The notes below the pieces were generated by a model. That model saw only the letters and a list, made by a program, of their open reading frames with translations. It searched no databases and was not told the origin of the DNA. This document shows, piece after piece, positions 53,882 to 64,000 of a stretch of 64,000 nt of DNA. The DNA is from Endozoicomonas gorgoniicola. GTDB taxonomy: Bacteria; Pseudomonadota; Gammaproteobacteria; Pseudomonadales; Endozoicomonadaceae. Positions within the stretch are counted from its first letter, which is position 1; each line of letters begins with the position of its first letter. Made by a program: the position numbers and the translations under genes. Location of the stretch: contig NZ_JAPFCC010000001.1 of NCBI RefSeq assembly GCF_025562715.2, forward strand, positions 3,945,501 to 4,009,500, read 5' to 3'.

Positions 53882-55863
53882 ATGAAATATCCGGGCTAGT
53901 TGGGCAACAATACCTTCCATTGGGCAAAGGCGGGCTGAAGAAGTTTAACAGCATTTTCAATGTTGATCCCCAGCCCTCAAGAATAGAAGGGCTGAGCAAA
54001 TTTGTTCTGCAGGTAATATCTCGCGATCACGGACCTGTTGGACTTGTACGCAGTAAAGCTGTTTGGAAAACCAAAAAAACCGATGCCAATGTTGCTTTTA
54101 CCCGCTTGGGTAAAATTGACTGGGAAGAAGGTTGGCATTTTATTCGGGTTCTGGCGCAAACAGAAGACGGTGATCTGATTCCTCTTATAGATGAAAACGG
54201 CAAACCACTTCCGTGGGCTGCGGATGATGATGCCCCTGTCACACGCATCAACGAAAGCGATCTGTTTTATGTGCTGCCCGATACCGAAGTTGAGGTAGAA
54301 CCAGAACAAAGGGCTGTGCAAAAAGAAGATAGCCTGATGCATGCCTGGTTCCGACTGCAGTTCTCTGCTCTGATTGATGAACGCGATTACGAGCGCGTTA
54401 CTCCTCAGAGTGTGGACTGGCATGAATCATCCAGTAAAACCCGATCCAATAATGATCTGATTGAGCTGCGATTTGGTCGTGAAGGCACATTAAATGTGCC
54501 AGTCTCAAAAGCCCTGAAACAATTGGAACAAAAAATACTTGCAGCTCCGGAAGGTCCTCTGGGCTGGCATATGCCTGTTGTGCACTGGAATCAGTGCGAA
54601 GTGGCCGGAAAATGATCTTGCTGATGAATTTTTACAGGCTAGGGCTCGCTATTTTGAGGCTCTACGTGCTGAACCAAAAGAACTGATTACTCAAGCTGCT
54701 GACCTGGTTGCTCTTCGCCCCTTAATTTCAGAGTATTCGGACAACTATTGTCGTCTATTGCAAAACTGCCTGCATTTGGCTGACAGTCGTGATGCTGGGG
54801 TAGCACAGCAGGCTCTGCTGGACTTACGCCATCTTTCCGCTTTGGACTCAGTTCAGATTGTTATTAAAGACCACCGTGGTCACAGACGGGAATCTGTACT
54901 GGTATCCCCTACACATCCTCTCAGGGCATTGTGGCTTTCAGGCTGGTCGGTAATGGGACAAAACTGGCTGAAGAAGACTGCTAAAGCCAGAGTGCATGCT
55001 GTATCGGCAAGAGATGCCCTGCTTCGAAATCTGGCTCCGATTGGTTATCCACCGGTTTTGCCAACCAATGATGGTTCATTACTTACAGCTGTAGATAACC
55101 TTAATCCTTTCTGGACTCTCTACGCACCGGCTCATGAACCTGACCCTCGGGGACTAATCGGGCAAGTATGTGAAGCGATGGGGTTACCGGAACCGGATGT
55201 AGGAGGAGCCAGTATTGATGGGAAATACCTTGCTACAAGAGTGCAGCGTTATTTAATCCAGCATCCTTATGTGCAAACGTTGGTGATAAATGCGTTTAAT
55301 ACTGGACGTTCTGTAGCACTTGCCAATATGTTACTGCAACTGCAAAAGCAAAAAGCCTTTGCCCATATTCGTTATGATATCCGATTGTTTGTGCAGGATG
55401 CCGATGCTCCCGGCGTAGGCGAAAACCTGATAGAACTCCTGTCTCCTCTGGCTAATACCAAAGTTGGCGAAGCTGATGCCTTTTCAACTACCAGTGGTAA
55501 CCACTTAAAACCTAAACTTGGATTAGCAATAAAGCCTCTTTCTGAATACAGGTACAACCCAGAGCAATACTCTGCCCATTTGTCATTACTTTTTGATGTA
55601 TTTCCTGCTCAGGAAGTAGGGGCAGTTGAAGCCTCTGCTAAAGAAGGTTACGCCCCCGTTCATGGACTGATTCAGGACTTCAGGGTTCGATACACCGATG
55701 AAGATGAAATCATTGCATGGAGTCGTTATCCCAAGCATGGCCGCGCTCTTGATTTAATGGGTATTCCAGCGCATTCGGCCACCCATTCCGGTAACATCCG
55801 GCCACCTGTTCCAGTGTATCCGGCCACCCCTTTTCGGAGCGTAGCGACGCATCGGATAGCAGC

Positions 55864-56619
55864 TTAGGACGTAAGTTCTGACTTTGCCAGTTTTGACTGT
55901 TTCTTGCGCAGGGAGTCACCCTTAAGTGGCACCCGGTGAGCGTTGTGAATCAGCCTGTCCAGAATGGCATCTGCCAGTGTTGGATCACCGATCAATTCAT
56001 GCCAGTGATCTACCGGCATCTGACTGGTGACCAGGGTGCTTTTTACATTGTGCCGGTCTTCTACTATTTCCAACAGGTCACGCCGCTGGCTTTCTGTCAG
56101 AGGTGATAGACCCCAGTCGTCTAAAAGAAGAAGGTCAGTTTTTGCCAGTGCTGTCATCAGTTTCACATAGCGACCGTCAGCCCTTGCCAGGTTCAGATCT
56201 TGCAGTAATCTCGGCAGCCTGAGGTACTGCACTGTGTACCCATCCCGGCAGGCCTTCTGTGCCATTGCACAGGCCAGCCAGGTTTTTCCTACACCCGTCG
56301 GCCCTGTAATGATCACGTTCTGATGCTCCCGTATCCAGTGGCTGGATAACAACTGCTGTATCTGGTCTCGTTTAAGACCACGGGGGTGACGATAGTCTAT
56401 GTCTTCCATGCAGGCATCATGACGTAGTCGTGCTTTTTTAAGCCGTGTTTTTAAACGCCGGTTATCCCTTGCGGTCATCTCACGGTCAATCATTAAGCCG
56501 AGCCGTTCATCGAACGACAACTGCTCTATATCCGGACTTTTAAGCTGCTCATCTAATGCTTCGAGCATACCGGTAAGTTTCAGAACCTGAAGCTTTTCCA
56601 TCGTAGGGTTCATTAACAT
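55864..56619 (-). CDS. istB: IS21-family helper ATPase IstB
   Basis: A 251-residue AAA+ (DnaC-like) protein. Walker A is TGPTGVGKTWLA, Walker B LLLLDDWGLSPL, with C-terminal DRLIHNAHRVPLKGDSLR typical of IstB. The ATG at 56619 has an AGGAG ribosome site 8 bases upstream. IstB remodels target DNA for IstA. Confidence 0.93.
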   Translation of the reverse strand: MLMNPTMEKLQVLKLTGMLEALDEQLKSPDIEQLSFDERLGLMIDREMTARDNRRLKTRLKKARLRHDACMEDIDYRHPRGLKRDQIQQLLSSHWIREHQNVIITGPTGVGKTWLACAMAQKACRDGYTVQYLRLPRLLQDLNLARADGRYVKLMTALAKTDLLLLDDWGLSPLTESQRRDLLEIVEDRHNVKSTLVTSQMPVDHWHELIGDPTLADAILDRLIHNAHRVPLKGDSLRKKQSKLAKSELTS

Positions 56620-56638
56620 TTTTATTCTCCTGCCGTCG

Positions 56639-58177
56639 TTAGTTAAAGTAGTCTGAACCCCGAAGGTTCTCGTGCTCATCAGGCAACACCGTCTCTGGCT
56701 CCAGTTCCGGAAGCGGTTGCTGATCGAGGTTGTGCTTCAGGATTGACTCTATGCTCCGGTAAGTGCAGGTTTCTGCATAAAGTGCACGACGACAGGCGTT
56801 TTCAAGTCGGTCGTTACCGTAGCCTTTGGCTAAACGGATGATGCCCTGACAACTTCGGTAACTCAGCTCAGGATAACGCCGTGTTGCAAGGACGCGTTGG
56901 ATGACGGCTGCGGTTTCAGGTCCGATTTTTGCCGCCCAGCTTTGCATTCGTTCTGGTGTCCACTCGGCATATTTACGGTGCTTTTCCGGCATGTGGCTGG
57001 CTTGAGTAGTATGCCTGCCCTTATGCTGCGAACGGCGGTGGCTGGCGACTCTCTGCCCCTTATAGAAGCACTCAATCGTCTGACTGGTCATGCGTACACT
57101 TAATTGCTTTTTGACCAGCTGATAAGGGACTGAGTAGTAGTGTTTGTCGACCTCTACGTGGTAGTCAATATGTACTCGTGCCTCCTTCCATTCTGCGTAT
57201 TGATAACGCATTTCAGGCAGTGGGCGCAGTGAAGGCTTATCGAGAGAATCAAACAATGAACGACGACTACCGGACAGTTTCTGGAACGGTTGGTTATTCA
57301 GTTCTGTCAGTAACCCTGCAATAGCCTCATTGAGTGAAGCCAGGGAGAAGAATGTCTGGTGGCGTAAACGCGCCAGTATCCACCGTTCAACTATCTGAAC
57401 AGCAGACTCGACCTTACCTTTATCTTTTGGAGATCGGACCCGGGCGGGTACGACAGCGACATTATAATGTTCGGCCAGGTCTTGATAAGTAGGATTGATC
57501 TCAGGCTCATAACGATGAGGATGCTTCACGCCACTTTTCAGGTTATCCGGCACCAGGTTATTGGGTACTCCACCCAGGTATTCAAAGGTACGCACGTGAG
57601 AGCCTATCCAGTCTGGCAAAGACTGAGATAATGTAGCTTCTACATAGGTGTAACTGGAGGCACCAAGCGTCGCAATAAACACCTGCGCCTGCTGAACCTC
57701 TCCTGTGTGCTGATTAACGACAGGAACCGTCTGTCCGGCGTAATCGATGAACAGCTTGTCGCCTGCAATATGATTTTGGCGCATAACAACATCAAGGTGC
57801 GTTCGCCACTCTCTATAGCGGTCACTGAACCAACTGTACTGATAGCCTTCAGGATGGTTGGTCTTGTATTCCTGCCAGAGCACCATAAGGGTGACACCGG
57901 GCTTGCGAAGTTCCTGATGAATTTCGCTCCAGTCTGGCAAGGCCAGTTGGCGCTTTGAAGCAGGTGGCTGAACGGGAAACAGTTGTTGATCCAGTGTCGT
58001 CTCATCCAGATTAGATGACAAAGGCCATTCCAGCCCGGAGGCAGCAAACCGGTTAAGGTAATCACTGACGGTTGCTCTGGAAATATTGCAGCTACTGGCA
58101 ATCTTCCGGATGCTGAGTTGGTGCTCGAATTTGAGCCTGAGTACTTCACGAATTTTGCGCATGGGCAGTCTCTTCAT
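56639..58177 (-). CDS. istA: IS21-family transposase IstA
   Basis: A 512-residue transposase from ATG 58177. N-terminal helix-turn-helix MRKIREVLRLKFEHQLSIRK, then the DDE core: FIDYAGQTVPVV (Asp), NNLVPDNLKSGV (Asp) and SPKDKGKVESAVQIVERW (Glu). It is intact and followed by istB. Confidence 0.93.
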   Translation of the reverse strand: MKRLPMRKIREVLRLKFEHQLSIRKIASSCNISRATVSDYLNRFAASGLEWPLSSNLDETTLDQQLFPVQPPASKRQLALPDWSEIHQELRKPGVTLMVLWQEYKTNHPEGYQYSWFSDRYREWRTHLDVVMRQNHIAGDKLFIDYAGQTVPVVNQHTGEVQQAQVFIATLGASSYTYVEATLSQSLPDWIGSHVRTFEYLGGVPNNLVPDNLKSGVKHPHRYEPEINPTYQDLAEHYNVAVVPARVRSPKDKGKVESAVQIVERWILARLRHQTFFSLASLNEAIAGLLTELNNQPFQKLSGSRRSLFDSLDKPSLRPLPEMRYQYAEWKEARVHIDYHVEVDKHYYSVPYQLVKKQLSVRMTSQTIECFYKGQRVASHRRSQHKGRHTTQASHMPEKHRKYAEWTPERMQSWAAKIGPETAAVIQRVLATRRYPELSYRSCQGIIRLAKGYGNDRLENACRRALYAETCTYRSIESILKHNLDQQPLPELEPETVLPDEHENLRGSDYFN

Positions 58178-60717
58178 GATGCTATCCACTCGTCCTTGAG
58201 GAGGTCTCAAGTTTGAGGGTAGCGGTGAATTATGGGACTGCGCCACTGGTCGGAAATGGGGTGGCCGGATGTACCGGAATCAGTGGCCGGATACTAACGG
58301 AATGGGTGGCCGGATGTTACCGGAATCGGTGGCCGGATGGCTCCGGAATACCCATTTAACAGATGCAGAAGAATTAACCGATTTGTTGACCGGTTTGCCT
58401 GCACTGATGTCAACGGCTATCGCTACCTCGGCAACAGGGAAAACTGGGATCAGATTGCGTCCTGAAGTCACTATGGCACTTAATACTGAGCATAAAGCTT
58501 TACTTCATCAGGTACACGAAAGCAGTGACTGGGTGATGACGGTTGATCGTAATCTGGGGATAGAGTTTTTTGACCATGGTCGTCTGGCTAGTAGGCCTGA
58601 TTATCTGATTGACCACTCTCCTGATTCTACTGTTGGGCTGGGTCACAGGCTATTTATCACTTCTCGTTCCATCGCTGAGCTCGAAGCACTGCTAAAGCCA
58701 GTTCTTGAGCAGTACAACCTGAAGTCATCGCCAAACCATGTAGTGTCAGCTTTGGATCAACTGCGCTCTCTATCTGGCCGACTGGCACTGAAATTAATTT
58801 CTTCGCCAACACAGCGAGCAGAAGCAATGGGGCTGGCATTGGCCCGCATGTATCTTGAACATCAGGGGGTGTTTGAAAACCAGATTCTGGTGCCTCTGGA
58901 TGCTCATTTGGAGCTATATCAGGTTCTGCAAAACCAGGCTGATGAACTGGGGAATGAAATAAGCTTCAAGAGGACTGATCTGGCATTGTTTGACCTTGAT
59001 CCTGGCAGCAGAAAAATCATCTGTCGTTTGGTCGAGGTGAAGTGTTATTCAGATGTTGGTGATCTGGCTGCATACGCACAACTTAAAGACAGCATAACCG
59101 AACAGATTGCGGAAAGTGAGAGCGTACTGGCTCAACACTTTGATCCTCAACATAGTCAGGAAGACCGGCCTGATCGATTGATTAAGAATCAGGAACTGGT
59201 CAACCTGCTTGGTTTCTATCTGGATCGAACCCAGCGTTACGGTTCAATCTCTGAAGTTGCTTCTGAAGAGGCCCGCTTCTTCCTTGATACCATTGACGAT
59301 GGTTATGAGCTGAATTTTACCCGCAGTGCTTTGATTTTTGATTTTGCCAAGCCTGGTACTGAACCTGCAGAGCTTGACTGCGGAATTGAGTTTCACCGGA
59401 TTGGTTATGACTTAGTTCATGAGTTGGTTGATGCATCTGCTAGCTTATTGAGTGAAGGTATTGAAGAAGCTGACGATGCTGATATATCACCTGCTGACAG
59501 AAAGTCTGCAGAGCTGATTGTTAAACGTAATAAAGCTCCTTCTCTTCCTACCCTGGATGAGGCCGCCTTCTTGGGCATGCAACGTGAACGCACTGTGTCT
59601 TGGGATGAATATAAAGATTCCAGGAAGAATGAAATTGTCACAACAGCTGAAGGCAGTGAACAGACAATCCAACATACGGCCATAAAGGCAGACACAGAAA
59701 AAGATGTTCAACCTTCAGAGACACCTGAAGTAAGGCATGAGCCAAAACCAGTATCAGAGCCTAAAGAAACTGTAGAGTCTTCGAAAAAGCCTGAGCAAAA
59801 GCCTGAACCAGAGGTCGCGAAAGAGCCGATAACAGAGCAACCTGAGTTGCCTGAAAACGTGCCCGAAGTCTTTTCGGAGACTGTTACTACCGTTACTCAA
59901 GAAGATTCAGAGCTTGCATACGATGTGATGTTAGGAGTTAACGGAGAGTCCAGGCAATACGGCCTGTTAGGTGAAATTGCTGGCCGGAAAGTCGCTCTGG
60001 ATCTTAATCATACTCACACCATCAGCCTGTTTGGTGTTCAGGGTGGCGGCAAGAGTTATACGTTGGGCACCGTTGTTGAAATGGCAACGGCTAAAATTCC
60101 TGCGATCAGCCAGCTGAAGAAGCCGTTATCTACAGTGATTTTCCATTACAGCCCAACTCAGGATTACAAACCTGAATTCACTTCAATGATCGCTGCTAAC
60201 GATGATCAGAAGCAGCTGCAAATGCTTAAAGATCGCTATGGTGCTGAACCAGCGAAGCTGGAGGATGTTCTGCTTCTCACACCAATAGACAAGCTGGAGC
60301 AAAGAAAAGAAGAGTATCCTGGGATCGATGTTCATCCTCTAAAATTTGCTTCTTCTGAGCTGCAGGCTGGTCACTGGAAATTCCTGATGGGGGCAGTAGG
60401 GAATCAGGCTGCTTATATCCGACAAATGACCAATATCATGCGGAAGAACCGTAAAGCACTTACTCTTGCATATTCCGGCCTCCCGTGAACACCCACTCCG
60501 GTTTATCGTGAACGCCTATTCCGAAAAACCGTGAACACTTATTCCGCTCAATCGTGAACACTTTTTGCGAATTTCCGGAATCACTGTTCACAATGCCGGA
60601 ATGAGTGTTCACGACACCGGAATGATTTCCGAAATGAACCAAAAACCTCTCCTTAAGCATTGATTTCATTCAACTTGTGCCGCTTTACCTAATTCCACAA
60701 CAACAGGGAAAGCGGCT

Positions 60718-62274
60718 ATGCCAAAGGAAAAGAGGTTATCAATGCGAAAAATTCGGGAAATTCTTCGACTTCGTTGTGAGTGCAAACTGTCTACCCGTCA
60801 GATATCTGCAAGCGTCAGGGTGAGTGTCGGTGCGGTCAGCAAATATCTGAAATTGTTTGAAATATCCGGGCTCTCCTGGCCTTTGCCGGACGACATGGAC
60901 GACTCCGCGCTTATAAACCGGCTGTCTCCTGACACGCCGTCCCGTAAGCATCAGGGCTTTATTGATCCTGACTGGAGCGAGGTCCACAGCAGCCTTAAGC
61001 AAAAGGGCATGACCAAACAGCTGCTCTGGGAAGAGTACTGTGAGGTTTATCCCCACAATGCCTACAGCCACAGCCAGTTTTGCCATCGCTACAACGAATG
61101 GTGCAAAAAGCAGAAGCGCTCAATGCGCCAGCAGCACAAAGGCGGTGAAAAACTGTTTGTCGACTACGCAGGCCTGACGGTTCCCATTGTCAGCAAAGAG
61201 ACCGGGGAGACAGCACCTGCACAGATATTCGTGGCGGTGCTGGGAGCCTCTAATTACACCTACGCAGACGCTTCCTGGACCCAGGGTTCGGTGGACTTTA
61301 TTGGCTCACAGGTCAGGGCATTCCAGTTCTTTGGCGGAGTACCCGAGATGCTGGTGCCGGACAACCTGCGCAGTGCGGTCACCAAAGCCTGTCGCTATGA
61401 CCCGGAAATTAACCGCAGTTACCAGCACATGGCGGAACACTTCGGCTGCTCCATCCTGCCGGCGCGTCCCTACAAGCCAAAAGACAAGGCCAAGGTAGAA
61501 GTCGGCGTACAACTGGTAGAGCGCTGGATTCTAATGCGCCTGCGTCATACGACGTTCTTCTCCCTTTCCGAACTGAACTGGGAAATACGACGCCTGCTGG
61601 AAGAGCTGAACAGCCGGCCATTCAAGCAGCTGCCCGGCTGCCGCCGCAGCCAGTTTGAACTGTTGGACAGGCCTGCGATGGCACCGCTGCCCAGGCAGGC
61701 CTTTGAGTACCTTGAGTTCAGGATGGCCAGGGTCAACATTGACTACCACGTTCAGTTCAGCAGCCACTATTACTCCGTGCCTCACCAGCTGGTGAGGGAG
61801 CAGGTGGAGATCCGTGGCAGTCACAACACTGTTCAGATTCTCTACAAGGGCAAGCCCGTAACCAGCCACGTCCGGCAATACTCAGAAGGAGGCTTCACCA
61901 CCAAGCCGGAGCATATGCCTAAAAGTCACCAGAAACAGCAACAGTGGACACCGGGAAGACTGCTGCGCTGGGCACAGAAGCTGGGGCCGCAGGTTCTGAA
62001 ATTTACCCGACAACTGTTGGACGACAAAAAGCATCAGGAGCAGGCTTACCGGGCCTGCCTGGGGCTATTAAACCTTGAGCGTGAGTACGGACAGAAGCGA
62101 CTGAACGCTGCCTGTGACCGTGCGATCAAAACCGGAGGTCGCAGGGTAAGCAACGTACGCTCCATCCTGCAATCAGGGCTGGACAAGGTGCCTGTTGAGC
62201 AGCCACCGGAAAACGACAGCCAGCGAGTCACCATCAGCCATGAAAACATTCGTGGTGCAGGCTTTTACCGATGA
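60718..62274 (+). CDS. istA: IS21-family transposase IstA (second element)
   Basis: A 518-residue transposase. N-terminal helix-turn-helix MRKIREILRLRCECKLSTRQ; DDE core in LFVDYAGLTVPIV, EMLVPDNLRSAVT and KPKDKAKVEVGVQLVERW. The frame is intact; a purine-rich ribosome site precedes the ATG. Confidence 0.93.
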   Translation: MPKEKRLSMRKIREILRLRCECKLSTRQISASVRVSVGAVSKYLKLFEISGLSWPLPDDMDDSALINRLSPDTPSRKHQGFIDPDWSEVHSSLKQKGMTKQLLWEEYCEVYPHNAYSHSQFCHRYNEWCKKQKRSMRQQHKGGEKLFVDYAGLTVPIVSKETGETAPAQIFVAVLGASNYTYADASWTQGSVDFIGSQVRAFQFFGGVPEMLVPDNLRSAVTKACRYDPEINRSYQHMAEHFGCSILPARPYKPKDKAKVEVGVQLVERWILMRLRHTTFFSLSELNWEIRRLLEELNSRPFKQLPGCRRSQFELLDRPAMAPLPRQAFEYLEFRMARVNIDYHVQFSSHYYSVPHQLVREQVEIRGSHNTVQILYKGKPVTSHVRQYSEGGFTTKPEHMPKSHQKQQQWTPGRLLRWAQKLGPQVLKFTRQLLDDKKHQEQAYRACLGLLNLEREYGQKRLNAACDRAIKTGGRRVSNVRSILQSGLDKVPVEQPPENDSQRVTISHENIRGAGFYR

Positions 62275-62284
62275 GGAGCAGAAC

Positions 62285-63040
62285 ATGATTAACCAGACGA
62301 TGACCCGGTTACGCAGTCTGCGGCTCAGCGGCATGGCCGAAGCCCTTGCCCTGCAGCAGGAGCAGCCCGGTACTTACGAAGGCCTTAGCTTCGAAGAACG
62401 TCTTGCCCTGCTGGTTGACCAGGAGGACGCAGACCGCAGCAACAAGCGGCTGGCCCGATTGCTCAGGGCGGCCCGGTTCAAGCTGTCAGCCACGATGGAA
62501 GGCATTGATTACGAACAGCCACGGGGCATAACGAAATCCCAAATGGCGACACTGGTCACCTGCGAGTGGCTTCGGCGAAAACAAAACCTCCTGATCACGG
62601 GTCCCTGCGGCACAGGGAAAAGCTGGTTGAGCTGTGCCTTCGGACACGGAGCTTGCCTGCGGGGGCTCAGTGTTCGTTACTTTCGCACCTCAAGGTTGCT
62701 GGAAGCTATGACCGTTGCCCACGGTGACGGCAGTTACAGCAAGCAACTGAAACAGCTGGCCAAAGTAAACCTGTTGATTCTGGACGACTGGGGACTGGAA
62801 CCACTAAACCAGAGCCAGCGCACCGACCTGCTGGAAATCATGGACGACCGACACAACCAGAGCTCAACCATAGTGACCAGCCAGCTGCCAGTGTCGAAAT
62901 GGCATGACAGCATCGGTGATGCCACCCTGGCAGACGCGATTCTGGATCGCCTGACCCACAACGCACACCGGATAGAACTTAAGGGAGAATCTATGAGAAA
63001 AATAAAAGCAAAACTGGATGATCGTGAACACCCAAGCTAA
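62285..63040 (+). CDS. istB: IS21-family helper ATPase IstB (second element)
   Basis: A 251-residue AAA+ protein. Walker A is TGPCGTGKSWLS and Walker B is LLILDDWGLEPL, with the IstB tail DRLTHNAHRIELKGESMR. The ATG at 62285 is chosen because GAGGAG lies 6 bases before it; an ATG at 62240 overlaps the end of istA. Confidence 0.92.
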   Translation: MINQTMTRLRSLRLSGMAEALALQQEQPGTYEGLSFEERLALLVDQEDADRSNKRLARLLRAARFKLSATMEGIDYEQPRGITKSQMATLVTCEWLRRKQNLLITGPCGTGKSWLSCAFGHGACLRGLSVRYFRTSRLLEAMTVAHGDGSYSKQLKQLAKVNLLILDDWGLEPLNQSQRTDLLEIMDDRHNQSSTIVTSQLPVSKWHDSIGDATLADAILDRLTHNAHRIELKGESMRKIKAKLDDREHPS

Positions 63041-63777
63041 AAATTAAGAGAGGCAATGCTTAGGGAAGCGGAGGTGTTCACGCTTTCCGGAGAAGGTGTT
63101 CATTTTGACCGGAATATGCAACTCTCGAAGGGCTTAAAAAGGGTGTGGCTGATTCTCAGATGTCTGACGCAATGAAAGGTCTAGCAGAAATGCGTCTGGA
63201 GTTTGCAGACCAGTATATTGATGATGATTTAGGTATCAGTGGCCTTATACGACCGGGGCGTATGATCATTGTCGATCTTCGGGATGAGTTCATTGAAAAG
63301 GATGAAGCTCTTGGTTTGTTTGTAGTTCTCCTGCAGATATTCTCTGAAGCAAAATACCAAGGTGAAGCGTTCAACAAACTGATCGTATTTGACGAATGCC
63401 ACAAATACATCGACAGTCCTGACCTTGTAAAAGGGCTGATAGAAGTTGTCCGGGAGATGCGCCATAAGGGCACCAGCGTTATGGTTGCCAGCCAGGACCC
63501 TCCTTCTGTTCCTGTTGAACTGATTGAATTGTCATCACAGATCGTTCTGCACAAATTCAATTCACCAGCCTGGTTGAAACATATTCAGAAGGCGAACTCG
63601 GCTCTTAATCAGCTAACACCCCAGAAGTTGGCGAACCTTCAACCGGGTGAGGCTTATGCCTGGTCAAGTAAGGCTTCTGATACTGAATTTACCAAACAGG
63701 CTATCAAGATTCGGTGCCGTCCTCGGGTGACTAAGCATGGGGGGGATACTTTAACAGCGGTATAACCCTTTGAGACT

Positions 63778-63808
63778 CGGGAAATTTTGATCAAAACAAA
63801 ATTTCCCG
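63778..63808 (+). terminator. Hairpin after the MADS-like operon
   Basis: CGGGAAATTTT at 63778-63788 and its exact complement at 63798-63808 form an 11-bp stem with a 9-base loop, 12 bp past the stop codon of the last gene. A second small hairpin (CTGATA/TATCAG, 63813-63829) follows. It is a plausible transcription end for the operon. The remaining bases to 64000 show no gene. Confidence 0.65.
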
Positions 63809-64000
63809 ATTTCTGATATACGCTATCAGAGAGTGGAACCTAAAAGAAATCCCGTGGAGAAACTTCTAAAGCTGTAGCAAGCTGATGTAACTGCTCAGAA
63901 TTTGTTGGCGAATTTCGGCTTCAATTGTCGGTGAACATTAAAGTTTGATCAAAAAAAGTACATTTTTGGCTGCTTTTTAAGCAAAACAACAACAAAGTAT

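Larger units (their letters stand above)
55758..58354 (-). mobile_element. IS21-family element, first copy
   Basis: A 2597-bp element with tips TGGGTATTCC (55758) and its complement GGAATACCCA (58354), flanked by the 5-bp duplication TTTAA (55753-55757 and 58355-58359). Both ends have repeated GGCCGGA/CCGGCCACC-type boxes, the usual multiple transposase sites of IS21. It carries istA and istB on the minus strand. Joining the flanks gives ALDL-TDAEELTD in frame. Confidence 0.94.
60467..63120 (+). mobile_element. IS21-family element, second and different copy
   Basis: A 2654-bp element with tips TGCATATTCCGG (60467) and CCGGAATATGCA (63120), flanked by the 5-bp duplication ACTCT (60462-60466 and 63121-63125). 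The left end has repeated GTGAACAC-N-ATTCCG boxes. Its istA/istB differ clearly from the first copy, so it is a separate IS species. Joining the flanks gives KALTL-EGLKKG in frame. Confidence 0.94.
51218..63765 (+). pseudogene. Nuclease-plus-HerA-type ATPase (MADS MAD8-like), split by three IS elements and a frameshift
   Basis: Coding pieces are 51218-52189, 53882-55757, 58360-60466 and 63126-63765. Excising the insertions gives a protein of about 1,860 residues. One further lesion is a -1 shift near 54605, where GGAAAATGAT needs one more A to read GKNDLADEF. Recognisable parts are a D...ExK nuclease-like block (RTDLALFDLDP, then RLVEVKCYSD, about residue 1170), Walker A FGVQGGGKSYT (about 1510) and, beyond the last IS, Walker B LIVFDECHKY (about 1740) with a VASQDPPSVP sensor region typical of HerA-like ATPases. 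Each of the two IS21 insertions has a perfect 5-bp target duplication. No functional product is expected. Confidence 0.87.

Noticed and set aside
42312..63765. BREX locus
   Set aside because: The PglW-like kinase suggested it, but no PglZ phosphatase, BrxL protease or PglX-type methylase is present; the methylase has a separate HsdS-like subunit.

Overview
The window looks like an accessory (defence and mobile-element) island next to ordinary chromosomal genes of a gammaproteobacterium. The protein style (LivFGMH, CheB/CheR with a large hybrid kinase, HigBA, BrnTA, many IS families) would fit a marine, host-associated, IS-rich genus such as Endozoicomonas. That assignment is an impression, not something proved by a marker gene. 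No rRNA or tRNA gene and no CRISPR array was recognised.

Layout. 1-1178: 3' part of a GH4 glycosidase gene. 1184-2904: IS1182-type element. 3227-10424: minus-strand signalling cluster, in transcription order a 38-residue membrane peptide, a three-receiver hybrid kinase, CheR, CheB and a receiver-PAS-GGDEF protein. 10642-14392: minus-strand livHMGF branched-chain amino-acid transporter without its binding protein. 14595-22850: a decayed type I restriction system (hsdM and hsdS frameshifted and deleted, hsdR truncated). Into it are set HigBA, BrnTA, a Fic protein and four copies of a tail-anchored coiled-coil gene, each preceded by a 7-bp tandem repeat.

23295-30271 is the most interesting segment: a four-gene minus-strand operon encoding a UPF1-like SF1 helicase, a winged-helix protein of unknown role, a two-HKD phospholipase-D-type nuclease, and an RtcR-like sigma-54 activator with a CARF-like sensor domain and an intact GAFTGA loop. 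Upstream lies a near-consensus -24/-12 promoter, a possible IHF site and two palindromic repeats (plus one degenerate copy) where enhancer sites should be. The operon therefore appears to encode its own inducible switch. It is bracketed by two inverted IS66 remnants.

31371-42304 is a Tn552/Tn5053-type transposon (resolvase, TniA, IS1-broken TniB, no TniQ seen). Its ends carry four transposase sites each at mirror-image spacing. Its cargo is two toxin-immunity pairs: a short CdiA-like toxin and a secreted protein with a colicin E3-type rRNase domain. 42312-63765 is a large plus-strand defence locus: truncated N6-adenine methylase, specificity subunit, NERD/double-kinase/ATPase protein, an unknown protein, and a nuclease-plus-HerA-type ATPase. 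By gene order it resembles the methylation-associated defence system (MADS). Its last gene is broken by three IS elements (IS1380-like and two different IS21-family elements) and one frameshift. Removing the insertions restores about 1,860 codons.

Overall, two defence systems (type I RM and MADS-like) appear dead, while the CARF/sigma-54/helicase/PLD operon is the one multi-gene candidate defence system whose genes are all open.
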